Source: Bolinopsis microptera (Eukaryota; Ctenophora; Tentaculata; Lobata; Bolinopsidae). Taken from it: a DNA stretch of 64,000 nt. Positions 35,085 through 46,149 of the stretch are shown piece by piece. How positions within the stretch are numbered: the first letter of the stretch is position 1; each line of letters opens with the position of its first letter. Made by a program: the position numbers and the translations under genes. The notes under the pieces were generated by a model, which saw only the letters and a program-made list of their open reading frames with translations, was not told the DNA's origin and made no database searches. Location of the stretch: contig NC_087072.1 in the NCBI RefSeq assembly GCF_026151205.1, positions 21,666,103 through 21,730,102 of the forward strand, read 5' to 3'.

Positions 35085-35468
35085 AAACTTGTGTTCGGTT
35101 GTTAATGTTATTGAGCTTTATGAACGTCAAATAAGCCTAATTGATGAAAAATTATTCTGATATGTTTTGGTTTTATGACCAGGGGTTATGACAAATATAT
35201 AATAAGGATGTTGGTCTAGTTTCTCGTACGGGTTTTCAACATACGCTTTAGTCCTACACTCTAGTTTGGGGTTGGATTTTAAATAGTCACTTGAAGTACG
35301 TGTTAAAGTATCCTACGTGTTGGTCGAGTGTTGAGTGATTAAACATCTTGATCGCATGTTTATTGTTTACTGTTTAGTGTAGACCTTGTTCAGTAGAAAC
35401 TCAGTACGGTGGTCCGCGGTAAATTTCATTCTTTATTATACGAAAATGCATGACCTGCATGAGGTATG

Positions 35469-35545
35469 TTACCTGGGGACCCCAGACTATAATGTTCCGC
35501 CGAATAGAGATTCGGCGGAATGACAGACTAAGCGCCGCCCAGTAA
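35469..35545 (+). mobile_element. Family A mini-element with 8-bp target duplication
   Basis: A 77-bp unit starting TTACCTGGGGACCCCAGAC and ending CGCCGCCCAGTAA. It includes the hairpin CCGCCGAAT/ATTCGGCGG. GAGGTATG occurs on both sides (35461-35468, 35546-35553). This is the cleanest insertion of the family in the window. Confidence 0.8.
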
Positions 35546-35602
35546 GAGGTATGATAATACTGGGTTTCGAAATCTTTTAAATATCTATTCGATTGAGTCT
35601 TA

Positions 35603-35733
35603 TTACCTGAGGACCCCGTTTTAAATTATCATAAACGTATCAATTGAATATATTTACTAAAACTCAAGTCTCATATTAAAGTATTAATATGACAACTGTG
35701 TTTAAGAACACAAAGCCCGGGGTCCCCGGGTAA
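35603..35733. mobile_element. Longer relative of family A
   Basis: A 131-bp unit beginning TTACCTGAGGACCCCG and ending CGGGGTCCCCGGGTAA. It shares its terminal inverted repeats with family A but has a different AT-rich interior. No target duplication was seen. Confidence 0.55.
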
Positions 35734-36039
35734 ATTTAAAGCTAGGAATCATTATATTTATAAGTGAATTGTGTATTTGGTACTGGCCATAGCACTCCCG
35801 TCAATCTATTTGTCATGTCAATAGTTTACTGTTTACGAATGAGTCCATCATGTACTGTTCTCTTTGATGTATGTAATAATAATAATAGGATTATGGCCAC
35901 ATAGCCATCTCGACAAAACTTAAAACCCAACTGCACTCTACGCTATTGCAGTTCGCACAATATTTTCAAAAAGAAAAATGTTCCTATCCGGAACATGTAA
36001 TGATTAATTATTTTAAGGACGTTAACATGTAGTTCTGAA

Positions 36040-38970
36040 TTTAACAATCAAGATACATTGATTCCTCGGTATTTAGCAATCAATGGGTTATTAGACATGA
36101 AATATGCATATGAATCATGCTCACATGTATTTATTTTTGACATCAAGGTTTCGCTGAGATCCCAGAAGTGACCCTTTGACGATGCTCCACTCGCTATCAG
36201 TTCATTTTTATAACATTGAAGTCGAGCTTTGAATGCGTCTACTGAACTGGCTTCTTTAACCGAACTTGGTACTTTGTTCCAGTAATTGGCAACCCGGTTA
36301 CTGAGGACCTGATTTCCTCTTTTATCTTTTAGGATCTTGGTACCACTACGTGATATCCTGAAAGATCTTGTCCATAGTCCACTTTACCCGTCGTTATTTT
36401 AAAGGTTTCAATAAGATCACCCCTCATACGGCGCTCCAGTAGTGTTGTTAACTGGAGGATTCTCAGTCTCTCATCGTATGGTAGGATACCAATCCCGTCG
36501 ATTATTCGTGTAAATTCTCTCTGAACATCTTCTATCTTCTTAATAGTCCTCCAGTTTCCGTGCTCTGCTGGTAGATTCCACACTTGCACAGCGTATTCGA
36601 TGTGAGGTCGAACTAGAGTTCGGTAGACATTTAGCATAACAAATTTGTTACGGCAGATCAAGCTTCGTTTGATCCAGCCTATAACAGACTTTGCTTTTTT
36701 CACGGACTTATCTATATGGTCACTCCAGTCCAGGTTTCTGGTAGTTAGAACTCCAAGATCCTTTTCTGACTTCACTTGGGGGAGGCATTCCCCATTCATG
36801 AAGTACTCATGATTGGATTGTTACGCCCAATATGTAGTACCTTACACTTGCCATCCTTCACATTGAATCTTAGGAGCCATTCCTTCTCCCACGCATTGAG
36901 TTTCAGTATATCATCTTGTGCAACACTGTGCTTAGCTGTGCTCGTTACTAGCTTAAGATCGTCAGCAAAGAGTGATACGAAGCTCTCAATTCCATCAGGG
37001 AGATCATTTATGAAGAGCAGGAAGAGCAGGGGGCCCAGCACGGTTCCTTGAGGGACCCCAGATGTTACAGCAAAGACTCTAGAAAATGATGATCCAACCC
37101 TGACGCGAAATGTTCTTCCTGTTAGAAAGTCTTCCACGACTGCAAGGGTGTTGCCAGATATTCCAAAGGATTGCAATTTTCTCAGCAATCGTTTGTGTGG
37201 TACAGAATCGAAAGCCTTCTGAAAATCGAGATACAGTATATCAGCTGACCCGTCCTTCTCTAGTATCTCACTGACAATGTCCATACATTCCAGGAGGTTC
37301 GAGACGCAGGATCTTTTTGGTAGGAAACCGTGTTGTTCATTCACAATCATGGGGGATACGTGAGCTAGAATATGGTTTCTTAAAAACCTCTCAAAGATCT
37401 TGGAAAGAACACACGTTAGGCTAATAGGGCGATAGTTGCTGGCTTGGGATTTATCCCCCTTTTTATGCAATGCAGTGACATTTGCTTGCTTCCAGATTTC
37501 GGGAATCTTTCCGTCGTTGTAGCATTTTTGGAACAGTGCTGTGACTGAATCAGCAAACTGTTTGTTTTCGGCTAGTGTTTTCAAAAGCTTAGGGTGTATA
37601 TCATCAGGTCCAACGGATTTCCAGATGTTAACTTTACGAAGTTGATCTTGAACTTCACTTGTATTGAATTTCAGGTCAGGAATCGTCTCCTTTGCGCTGT
37701 CTCCGGGTAGTGGGTCAGGTATTGAGGCCTGATCCTCCTTTACAAACGTGCTCTCAAAGAAAATCCCAAGTTGGTTAGCCATATCATGTGCTGAGTGGAG
37801 TTCATCCCCACTAGCATCTCTGATTCCAGATATTGCAGCCCTAATCTTGCGCTTGGAGTTCATATAGCTGTAGAAAGCTTTTGGATTTATTTTTAGCTGG
37901 GCTGCTGCTTTATTCTCATAGCATATCATGAGCTGCTGTTGCTTCTTCTCGTAAGCACCCTGCTGATGTAGTGCATGATTCAGGTTTTTTGATGTCGGGT
38001 CGCTTTCAAAAATAGACCACAGTTTTTCTTTTAGCGTCCGTGCCTTGATTAGACATGGTTTGTCCCAGACCGATCGTGATTTTATTGCACCTGCACGATT
38101 TATCCTCAATTTGACGACTGGAACAGCTTCAGCAATGGTGTTGGCATTGGCCTGAATCAGATTCCAGTGCTCTTCAATAGTCAAGTCATGATTAGCACTC
38201 CATTGCAGCGGCCCTGCTGTATCAATGATTAGGTCTTTGTTTGCTTTTGACCAATTCTTCTTCTGTTGAGTCACATATTCATCATGGTTAGCAATTGACC
38301 ACTTACTGATAATTCCCACATGGTCTGATTTTCCCAGCGGTGCGGTTATTTGAACTTCCTGAAATATGGCGGGGTCCGAAGTCATAACATTGTCAAGAGT
38401 TGACGATTGCACTGTTGTTAAAACCTTCCTTCTGCGAGTTTTAACATCGTCTCCGATAACCCAACTGAGATCATGTTTTACGAAAAAATCAAGATAACAC
38501 TGTTGAATCAGGAATTTTTGATTAATTGAATTATTCGGACATTTAACTACACCTAAATCCCACACAACATCAGGAAGATTGAAATCTCCCATCATGATCA
38601 GTTCGGTATTAGGGGCTAGATTTTCAATCGCTACGGACAGATTAGATAACATAGATTGACACTTATCGATTGTTAATGAAGGGGATCGGTATATAACAAA
38701 TAACGCAATATCAATACAATCAGAATTTAGCATGACACATATGCAATCAGGTACATTTATTGTTACATTGTGAGATTGGATAGAATCATGCACATATATA
38801 CAAGAACCACCACCTTTCCCCGTTAATCGATCTACTCTATACAGCCTAAAGTTCGCTAATGCTACCTCTGCATCATACACATCTGCACTGAACATTGTTT
38901 CTGTAATTCCCAAAACCTTGCAGTCGCTGGATTCGGCTACAATTTGCAGTTCACTGATTTTATTCTTCAA
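36040..38970 (-). pseudogene. CR1-like LINE ORF2: APE endonuclease and reverse transcriptase
   Basis: The 724-codon main frame has endonuclease motifs LGITET (20-25), GDFN (128-131) and SDH (215-217), then RT motifs SVGPDDI (452-458), NYRPISL, YLDFQKAFD (580-588), SGVPQGTVLGPLLF and LFADD (667-671). A frameshift near 36.8 kb moves to the 36329-36799 frame (KDLGV...VRPHIEYAVQVW). A second shift near 36.33 kb restores a CR1-style tail (GNQVLSNRVANYWNKVPSSV) ending near 36.04 kb. All catalytic residues are intact; only the two frameshifts are disabling. The usual upstream Met may lie before 38970. Confidence 0.85.
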
Positions 38971-39047
38971 GTCATTTGCATTTGAATAAAAAACTTTCAG
39001 AAAATGACTAGCATTGTTTCTTAGTTTAGAGTTATAACTAGAGACAG

Positions 39048-40093
39048 CTAACCGGTCGCAACGTTGTCGGAGTTTTCCGATTCCGTACCACCTGTCAATA
39101 GTCCCTTGAAATCACTGTTCTTCGTCCGCTCCCGTCTTCTTTGCCGCGCCTCGTAGTTCGCTCTTCTTTCAGCCTGGGATAAGTCTGGATTTATCCAGTA
39201 GTCCTCACCATCCTTGAAAACCTTGCAGCCATTTCCGTACTTGTGCTTGCTACGGGCAAGATCTGGTGTCGCAAGCACAACAACAAGGGGTCGTGGCTTT
39301 GTTCTTTCCTTATTAGAGCCAGACCCGAGAGGGGGACCAGCTCTGAAGCAGCGTTCTATCTGGTCGGTTGTGACATCTAGAACCATGGCAGCTATAAGCT
39401 TGTCGGCTGCGATCCTGTCCTTTATCTCGGTTAGTGAGCTCTCAGGAACAGTAGTGATCACGACGTTCCTGATACGCTTCTCTTTGTCGAACACATCAGC
39501 TTCCTGTCGAGCTGCGCAGAGGCTAAACTGTTCTCGAAACATTTTTTCGTCTCGCGGCCAATAATACTTTCTGTATTCTTCACAACGTCAGCAAATGTTT
39601 TTGTCATTTTGTCTGTTTTGACTATCGTGGACACAGTTTCGGTCATAATCTCTTTCAGGTGTTCTTTAACGGCCTGCTTCACTTCTTTCTTCATATCTAT
39701 ACCTGATACATCGAGATCTTGCTTCCAGTTTTCCAAAACAGTCTTGACTTCACCAACAACGTCACTATAGGTCCCAATTAGCGTGTCTGCTCGGGCATTC
39801 AAGCTTTCGTTTTCCGTTTGCAACTCTCTGATTATGAGCTGAAAATCCTTGATCTCAGCCGATACTCGCACATTCTCCTTTACAATGTAAGTGTATGATG
39901 TAGCACCCTTATCAGTGATAACAGGCAGAATGCTTGTCTTCATGAGGTTGAAAATCTTCAGCTTGGAATTATCAAACGCCTTTTGACTGTCTTCCTTCGA
40001 TCTGTTGCTTTTATTTATAGTCGGGAAACTATCCAATATATCGACAATTTCATTGTAGGCCGTCCTCGCCTTGGCTATATGGTCGGGCATCAA
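39048..40093 (-). pseudogene. CR1-like LINE ORF1: coiled coil and RRM-like domain
   Basis: Two frames overlap at 39458-39542. The first (211 codons from 40093) has a heptad-rich coiled coil. The second (to 39048) reads RNVVITTVPESS...CFRAGPPLG...RPLVVVL, the RRM-like transposase-22 domain of LINE ORF1 proteins that binds RNA, followed by a basic ERRANYEARQRRRERTK tail. A single frameshift near 39.5 kb separates them. The stop at 39048 lies 77 bp before the ORF2 start. Confidence 0.75.
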
Positions 40094-40656
40094 GTTACAA
40101 GTACAAGGGGTGCAGTACTGTTAGTGTTAAAACGAAGAGAGAGAAATTTGACGCAAAACAAAAACAGATTTTCAGAACTGAATCAAATTATCAAATTATT
40201 AGATTATTAAAGTTAACATTTTGTGAAATGTCAATCACTTTATTATATTTACCTCAACCTGTAGACCTCTGGCTTTTAACACAATTGATATACCATATAT
40301 AATATATGGTGGAATTACATCGGTCGCGTTTTTGTGTGGAATGCTAGGCGAGTTGTTATGTGATCATATTCATTAATTAATGATAGTTATATAATCATGA
40401 AACCTTTGATCCGTCAAAGTTCGGAATTGCAATTGACCAAAGGACATGAGGAGAACCTTCATGAAGTATCACGCTACTGCACCTAGAACTTACATTTCTC
40501 TTGTTGCCACTGTCACGTACTTCTTCAAAAACGTATGAACGGTCTTCAGAAATGAGATTATTACATTACAAAACATATATTTTGCGCGCTCAGCATTCCA
40601 CGCGCAAAAACGCGCCCGTTTAGAGAGACTTGCGCGTATTAGAGGGTTCAGTCTCA

Positions 40657-40767
40657 CCAGGCTATGTTAATGAACATAATAGCCTGGGGTCCTCAGGTAA
40701 CAATTAAGTTTATAATCAAATAGTATAGAGATTAGGCGGAATGACAGGCTGAGCGCGGCCCAGTAAC
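40657..40767. repeat. Rearranged family A mini-element
   Basis: The left half is inverted (CCAGGCTATGTTAATGAACA through AGCCTGGGGTCCTCAGGTAA, 40657-40700) and the right half is direct (AGATTAGGCGGAATGACAGG to GGCCCAGTAA, 40727-40766). This suggests two nested insertions or an internal inversion. Confidence 0.6.
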
Positions 40768-41824
40768 TTTAACTTCGAGCGAGCTTAATCACTTTACAGT
40801 CGATCTTATCGAGATTATTCTCAGTTCTAAACTTGTAGCAGAAAACAAGTCTTTTTGCCCGTAAGAGCCTCTACTAAAATGGCCCCTGACAGTTGAAACA
40901 ACTTCAATCGATATATTTTCAGACGCCGATTCCGAATCACCTTCCATAACAATAACATATATGTATAATAGGGTTAGAATGCTCCCCTTACAATATATTT
41001 GCGAAAAACTGATATGTGATATGACCCGTAACAGCTCCTACTAGTATAAGGAAGTTAGTCTAATTTCTTGTTAGGGTTAGGGTTTCAGCATATGCTTTTG
41101 TTAAGGATTGGGTAAGGGTTAGGGTTATCATCAGATAAGAGGGTTTATATATTAGGGTTTCGAATAGTCGTTCAAGACCAGTTAGAGAACGGGTTGAAAA
41201 AGTTACGTGATCGACATAACAGTCGACTGTAGAGTGATTAATCAAGATCCGCTAAACTTCGTAGAATAAAGCGTCGCGCGCTATTTCAAAAACCAAAAAA
41301 ATTGACGAGTAACAAATATCGCTTTCGTAAACTTTAATTTAAGCCTTATCAAGTAGCGCGTTGCAGTATTGGGCTGCGCCGCGCATCCAATAATGCATCC
41401 CGCCAGATCGGCGAGATGCCTTGCTGGGCCACACTTGCTCTATCCAGAGCCCTTGCGCTTGCAGTTAAGTAGCGCCCGCCTCGCGGCGGAAATACCTAGT
41501 ATTTCGGGATAAGGGTGGTAGTTAGTGTCCAATTAGCTGCGATGTTTATTGAATATTTATTGCCGAGTACAGCTGGTTTCGGATAGTTCTTCTTTTGTAG
41601 CGCGATGCACTACTGGGTCGCGCCGCGCATCAAATATTTCTTCTCGCAACCACATGCAGATCGGCGAGATGCGAAGGATTGACATCGTGAATCAAGTTCT
41701 TCTTAATTTATTACAATTGTAAATGAATGACTTGTGAAACAAGCGCGCCCGCAGTGGTGCGAAAACACATGGTTAGGTAATAATAATATTATGTTCATAA
41801 TCATATTTGATATTCCATATTCTA

Positions 41825-41874
41825 TTCCGCCGAATAGAGATTCGGCGGAATGACAGGCTGAGCGCGGCCTAGTA
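41825..41874 (+). repeat. Partial family A mini-element
   Basis: TTCCGCCGAATAGAGATTCG with GCGGAATGACAGGCTGAGCG and CCTAGTAA: the right half of family A with the CCGCCGAAT hairpin. The left half is absent. Confidence 0.65.
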
Positions 41875-41907
41875 AATATAAATATCCTGTGCCGCCTTCG
41901 GCAGTCG

Positions 41908-42001
41908 CTTAACGGGTGATAATCGTAAAATATTTGTTCCAAATATTAGAACCGTCGACGAGTCCAACTCGGCGCGCGTCCTGGTAGGTTATAAACCTAC
42001 A
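41908..42001 (-). mobile_element. 94-bp family B mini-element, reversed
   Basis: CTTAACGGGTGATAATCGTA through GACGAGTCCAACTCGGCGCG to GGTTATAAACCTACA is the reverse complement of the copies at 9.3 and 49.3 kb, over the full length. No target duplication was found, so the flanks have been rearranged or have diverged. Confidence 0.75.
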
Positions 42002-42145
42002 AGCGGTGCGCGCTACTGCAAGCGATCGAGGCCGAGAGGACTCTGGTTGGAGCAAAGTCTTTATTTTTAGTTCATCCAAGCATATTCATACTTCATGAAT
42101 CCCAGTTGATTGGGTCTAAGGTCGCATTGCAGCGCAATGCGCTAC

Positions 42146-42232
42146 TTACGTACCTGGGGACGTCAGGCTATTATGTTCATAAACAATAGAGATTCGGCGG
42201 AATGACAGGCTAGGCTGAGCGTGGCCCAGTAA
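42146..42232 (+). mobile_element. Family A mini-element with 8-bp target duplication
   Basis: TTACGTACCTGGGGACGTCA to GCGTGGCCCAGTAA (87 bp), flanked by TGCGCTAC on both sides (42138-42145, 42233-42240). It carries an extra GGCTA duplication in its core. Confidence 0.75.
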
Positions 42233-42989
42233 TGCGCTACTCACTATATACTAGCTGGGCCGCACCGCGGCGCCGAGCTACGAAATCTTGAAATCGTTGA
42301 TTTAATCAAAACGTGAAGATAACTCTCCTCAACTCAGCTTTATGCGGATACCTCAACTAGACTCCGTCTCGGTACGGTCCTCTCCGTTCATGATTATTTT
42401 TATTTCTAGGGACTAGGGTCTAAGATTATATTATATTTATATTTATATGCCTTCAGGATCATGGAATATTTTCTGCTGTTACTGTTACTGTTAATTAGTG
42501 TTATAATTATATCGCTGATATATATTATTAAATCCAAAATCGCTTGAGTGTTGAGTGATTTTTATCGACAAAATCGTTACAAGTAGATTTTGATCTTTTT
42601 GACAGGTGAAATGGTTGGTTTCTGGAGTAATATGGTAAATTAAAATATCTATTGGGAATATATTCAATATCGCATCGAGTCGGCCACGCTACGGATTTGA
42701 ATTTTGAATTTTGATGTTTAACAATGTGTTATTTCTACACCTTGTATGCCTCTCTCGTGCACGAGAGAGCGTGTGTCAAGTATTATATGATATTGTGTAA
42801 TATTGTATAATAGGAGGTACCTGTTTTGAGTTTTCACCATCGTGCGATTTCCCGAAATAATCTTCCGGAATGTGCTCACTGTAATTGGAATTGGAATAAA
42901 ATCAATTACTAAAATATGTCGCTTCATTCATTTTCAACGCTTCTTTCATAATCATATTAATATTCGAGTTCTATGTAACACCTAAGAAA

Positions 42990-45790
42990 CACCTAATCAA
43001 CACACCAACCTTACAACACAAACACCTAATCAACACATCAACCCTACCACCCAACTTTCATTTAATGACTCACTCATATCACTATTTGGACAGCATGAAT
43101 CCACACTGGCCAAAACCACCTCTCACAGCATAGAACACATGGCCATTAATTCATGTCACATATCATTCCTGAAAGCCTGCCGTGATCACTCACTCATCCC
43201 TAAGGGACTCAGACTCACCAACCCACTATCCACCAAACGCTCAACTGAAGTCCTCACTCACGCATCTAACCTCCTCATCACTGAAAGACTCAACCACTAT
43301 CGCCTCAAATATGCACAACACAAACGCACTTATGAGCACAACCTCAGACACATAGAATCACTCATAACCCCTCAATATTTTCAGAAACTAGGACACCTCA
43401 ACACCAAAAAATCCTCATACACCCACAGAAAACAACTCCTTACTCACCAAAAGAAGTTCGCGGTACTACTCTCAGAATACGACACCCCGTTCCTCTCACC
43501 CTACGACACTCTTAAAACGCTCGACATACCCTCTCCCACATTTCATGGTCCCCTCCTCAAGACCTCACCTACCCCCAAGAAAGACACCACAGCCAAAACA
43601 GTGATCAACCTCTCTGGACAGACCCTCTCCACAGCTGAAACTGACGTCCTCTCCCTTGGACTGAAGTTCGTCCCGACACCCACCTCAGATCCTACCCCCG
43701 ACCTGGCTCCCCTCATACAGAATATCACTAAACAACTAGGAGAAGGCATGGAAGCCTCAGCCACATATCAGGTCACCTCTGTATTATCTAAATTTGACAA
43801 TAAACGTGACATGACCACCGACAATTTGACTCCACAACAACGTACCGCTCTTAAATCTTTAAAATCTAAGAAATCTGAATTGAAATTTCTTCCTGCTGAT
43901 AAGGGCAACGCCACTGTTGTACTGACTCACGATCAATACATAACCAAAGTTACCGACCACTTATCCTCAGGTAGTTACACCCTCTTAACGAAAGACCCCA
44001 CTCAATCCGTTACCACTAAACTAAAGAAAGTCCTCAAGAAACTACACACCGACAAGAAGATCACGACCGACCTATACCACAAGATGCGCAACCTACATCC
44101 TAGATGGCCTCAACTTTACGGACAACCTAAGATACACAAACCCGGCGCACCTATCCGTCCCGTAGTCAGCTTCTACAACACCCCCCTCCAAGCCCTCCAC
44201 AAAGTCCTCGCATCTTTCCTCAAACCCCTAGCCCAGAACCCCTTACGCCTCAAAGACTCTTCCGACTTCAAACATCGCTTCGACTCCTCTCTCAATCCCT
44301 CCTTCCACTACCACGCCTCCTTAGACGTCCAATCCTTGTACACCTCCTGTGACATGCGCCTAGCCCTCAAAACTGTCATCTCCTCCTTTGAACAGAACCC
44401 CTCTCGTCTTCCCTCCAATGTCACCACCACCACCATAGGCTCCCTCATCAACTTTTGCCTTGACAACTCATACCTTGAATTCAACGGCTCCTTCTACTCC
44501 CAAGACGAAGGTGGTACAATGGGATCCCCCCTCATTGTTGAACTAGCTGAAATCCGTCTTGCTGAAATCGAGACCTTAGCTTTATCCTCATGTCCTGACC
44601 CTCCGAACACTTACTCCCATTTCGTTGACGACGGCCTTGGATCTTTCAGAGACAGAAACCACGCAGAATCCTTCCTTACATTCCTTAACTCCCTTACTGA
44701 AGACCTCAACTTTACCCAAGAACATCCCTCTACAGACGGAACTATACCCTTCCTTGACGTTCTCATCCACCCTGACAAATCCACATCAGTCTACAGAAAA
44801 CCCACCCACACCAACCTCTACACCAAGTACTCCTCCTGCACCACCAACTCATCTAAGAACGCAGTCATCCGATCACTGACCAGAAGAGCCCACAACATCT
44901 GCTCACCCCAACACCTTGACGACGAACTCCAGACAGTACGACACGTTTGCCTCCAGAACGGCTTCCCTCCTCACCGCATCACCACCATCATGGACGAAGT
45001 ACAACGGAAATTCACCAACCCCTCTCGCCACCAATCCCTAGCCTCATTCAACCGACAGACCCGTGAACATGCCCTTAGTGTTTCTCTTCCTTTCCATCCC
45101 TCCCTATCCAAACCCATCTCCAAGATACTCGGACAACACGACATCAAAGTCACCCACTCCTCTGCTACCTCCCTCCGCAACCTCCTCACCAAAACGAAGA
45201 CCACACCCCCTACTCACCTCACTCCCAACACCATCTACGAAATTTCCTGCTCACAGTGCCCCTCCAAATACGCCGGACAGACCTACAGACCCTTGGTCCA
45301 CCGCATGAAAGAACACGAACGATGTTACAGACTCAACAACGCCATCGACGAATCCACAGACAGAATCAAATCAGCCCCTGCACATCATGCCCTGACCACC
45401 GGCCACACCATCTCCTGGAACAACATCGAAGTCCTCAAATCCCTCACCTCACGCTCCCAACTTGACCTCACAGAACACGCAGCTATACAAATACGACAAC
45501 CAGCTATGAACAGAACAGACCGCGCACCCAAATGTAGTTCCCTCTGGGACCCCATTCTTCCTAAAATTGCCAAATCCTTAAAGTCCAGACCATCTGGCAT
45601 TTCCTTCTCAACCTCAACAGAAGACTAAATTTTTCTTGACATTGTACTGTAATTTTCACTTTCCCACCCACACCTCCCCCACCCTCCATCCCTGACACCA
45701 CTCAATCACATATAAGCATTGTCCACCACATCACATTCAGCTGACGACGATTAACACATGTTTATTGAAAGCTTCTACAAGTTAAATCAT
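42990..45790 (+). mobile_element. Penelope-like retroelement
   Basis: Contains one long ORF (43139-45628) with the Penelope-type RT and C-terminal GIY-YIG endonuclease, plus about 160 bp of 3' flank. The frame stays open upstream of the first ATG to about 42.99 kb, over a short degenerate repeat (CACCTAATCAACACA), so the native start may have been further 5' or may be truncated. No pLTR-like duplication was recognised, so both ends are approximate. Confidence 0.75.
43139..45628 (+). CDS. Penelope-like element RT/GIY-YIG polyprotein
   Basis: 829 codons without a stop or frameshift. The N-terminal 240 residues are basic and helical. RT motifs follow: DKGNATVVL (254-262), YGQPKIHKPGAPIRPVVS (327-344), SLDVQSLYTS (394-403), GTMGSPL (459-465) and FVDDG (495-499, with F in place of Y in YxDD). 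The C-terminal GIY-YIG domain has NTIYEISC (697-704), KYAGQTYRPLVHRMKEHERC (710-729) and an HH...TTGHT segment. These elements use the telomerase-like RT and the endonuclease for insertion. The ORF is C-rich at third positions, unlike its AT-rich surroundings, and looks recently functional. MGSPLIVELAEI departs from the usual MGSPLSPxLANI, which could reduce activity. Confidence 0.9.
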   Translation: MAINSCHISFLKACRDHSLIPKGLRLTNPLSTKRSTEVLTHASNLLITERLNHYRLKYAQHKRTYEHNLRHIESLITPQYFQKLGHLNTKKSSYTHRKQLLTHQKKFAVLLSEYDTPFLSPYDTLKTLDIPSPTFHGPLLKTSPTPKKDTTAKTVINLSGQTLSTAETDVLSLGLKFVPTPTSDPTPDLAPLIQNITKQLGEGMEASATYQVTSVLSKFDNKRDMTTDNLTPQQRTALKSLKSKKSELKFLPADKGNATVVLTHDQYITKVTDHLSSGSYTLLTKDPTQSVTTKLKKVLKKLHTDKKITTDLYHKMRNLHPRWPQLYGQPKIHKPGAPIRPVVSFYNTPLQALHKVLASFLKPLAQNPLRLKDSSDFKHRFDSSLNPSFHYHASLDVQSLYTSCDMRLALKTVISSFEQNPSRLPSNVTTTTIGSLINFCLDNSYLEFNGSFYSQDEGGTMGSPLIVELAEIRLAEIETLALSSCPDPPNTYSHFVDDGLGSFRDRNHAESFLTFLNSLTEDLNFTQEHPSTDGTIPFLDVLIHPDKSTSVYRKPTHTNLYTKYSSCTTNSSKNAVIRSLTRRAHNICSPQHLDDELQTVRHVCLQNGFPPHRITTIMDEVQRKFTNPSRHQSLASFNRQTREHALSVSLPFHPSLSKPISKILGQHDIKVTHSSATSLRNLLTKTKTTPPTHLTPNTIYEISCSQCPSKYAGQTYRPLVHRMKEHERCYRLNNAIDESTDRIKSAPAHHALTTGHTISWNNIEVLKSLTSRSQLDLTEHAAIQIRQPAMNRTDRAPKCSSLWDPILPKIAKSLKSRPSGISFSTSTED

Positions 45791-46072
45791 CGTATCTCTT
45801 ATATGTTTTTAACCCAACTCCACTCAGAGTTCTATGTAGCTGGATTCCAGGAGAAAGCAGTAAATATTGGTTAATCACCAAAACGGGACATAAAAGGACA
45901 GTTTCAAGTAATAGCATGAAACCTTCAGTTCCGCAAATTTTTACAGCAAAACTCACTGATCTTTCCAAAAAGGTATAACAAATTTGGTATTGTGAAAATT
46001 CTCACAGTCTCTAGAAAACAGTGGTACAAAAATTTTTAAAATCCGAGCAAGTTTATTTTTATCGTGCACCCC

Positions 46073-46147
46073 CTACCTTAGGCTATCATGTTCATAATAA
46101 TGAACATAGAGATTAGGCGGAATGACAGGCTGAGCACCGCCCAGTAA
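46073..46147 (+). mobile_element. Family A mini-element
   Basis: TACCTTAGGCTATCATGTTC, then GATTAGGCGGAATGACAGGC to ACCGCCCAGTAA, about 75 bp. The left terminus is diverged and no target duplication is visible. Confidence 0.6.
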
Positions 46148-46149
46148 AC

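Larger units (their letters stand above)
35872..40210 (-). mobile_element. CR1-like LINE, near full length, frameshifted
   Basis: In reverse orientation: ORF1 (40093-39048, one frameshift), ORF2 endonuclease and RT (38970-36796), thumb and C-terminal region (36799-36329 and onward to about 36040 in another frame), and a 3' end at CCTATTATTATTATTACA (about 35872-35890). Both ORFs are damaged, so this copy is dead. The 5' end is approximate. Confidence 0.85.
41340..42300. repeat. GC-rich mosaic of short structured elements, copy 2
   Basis: Shares modules with the 8.6-9.8 kb island but in different order and orientation: GTAGCGCG(T/A)TGCA...AGATCGGCGAGATGC at 41356-41420 and 41597-41672, CAGAGCCCTTGCGCTTG at 41445-41461, family A at 41825-41874 and 42146-42232, and family B reversed at 41908-42001. 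No credible gene. Confidence 0.7.

Noticed and set aside
41070-41160. TTAGGG-like telomeric repeats (also near 8340-8390)
   Set aside because: Only two or three scattered GGTTAGGG units, too degenerate for a telomere or a clear interstitial telomere.
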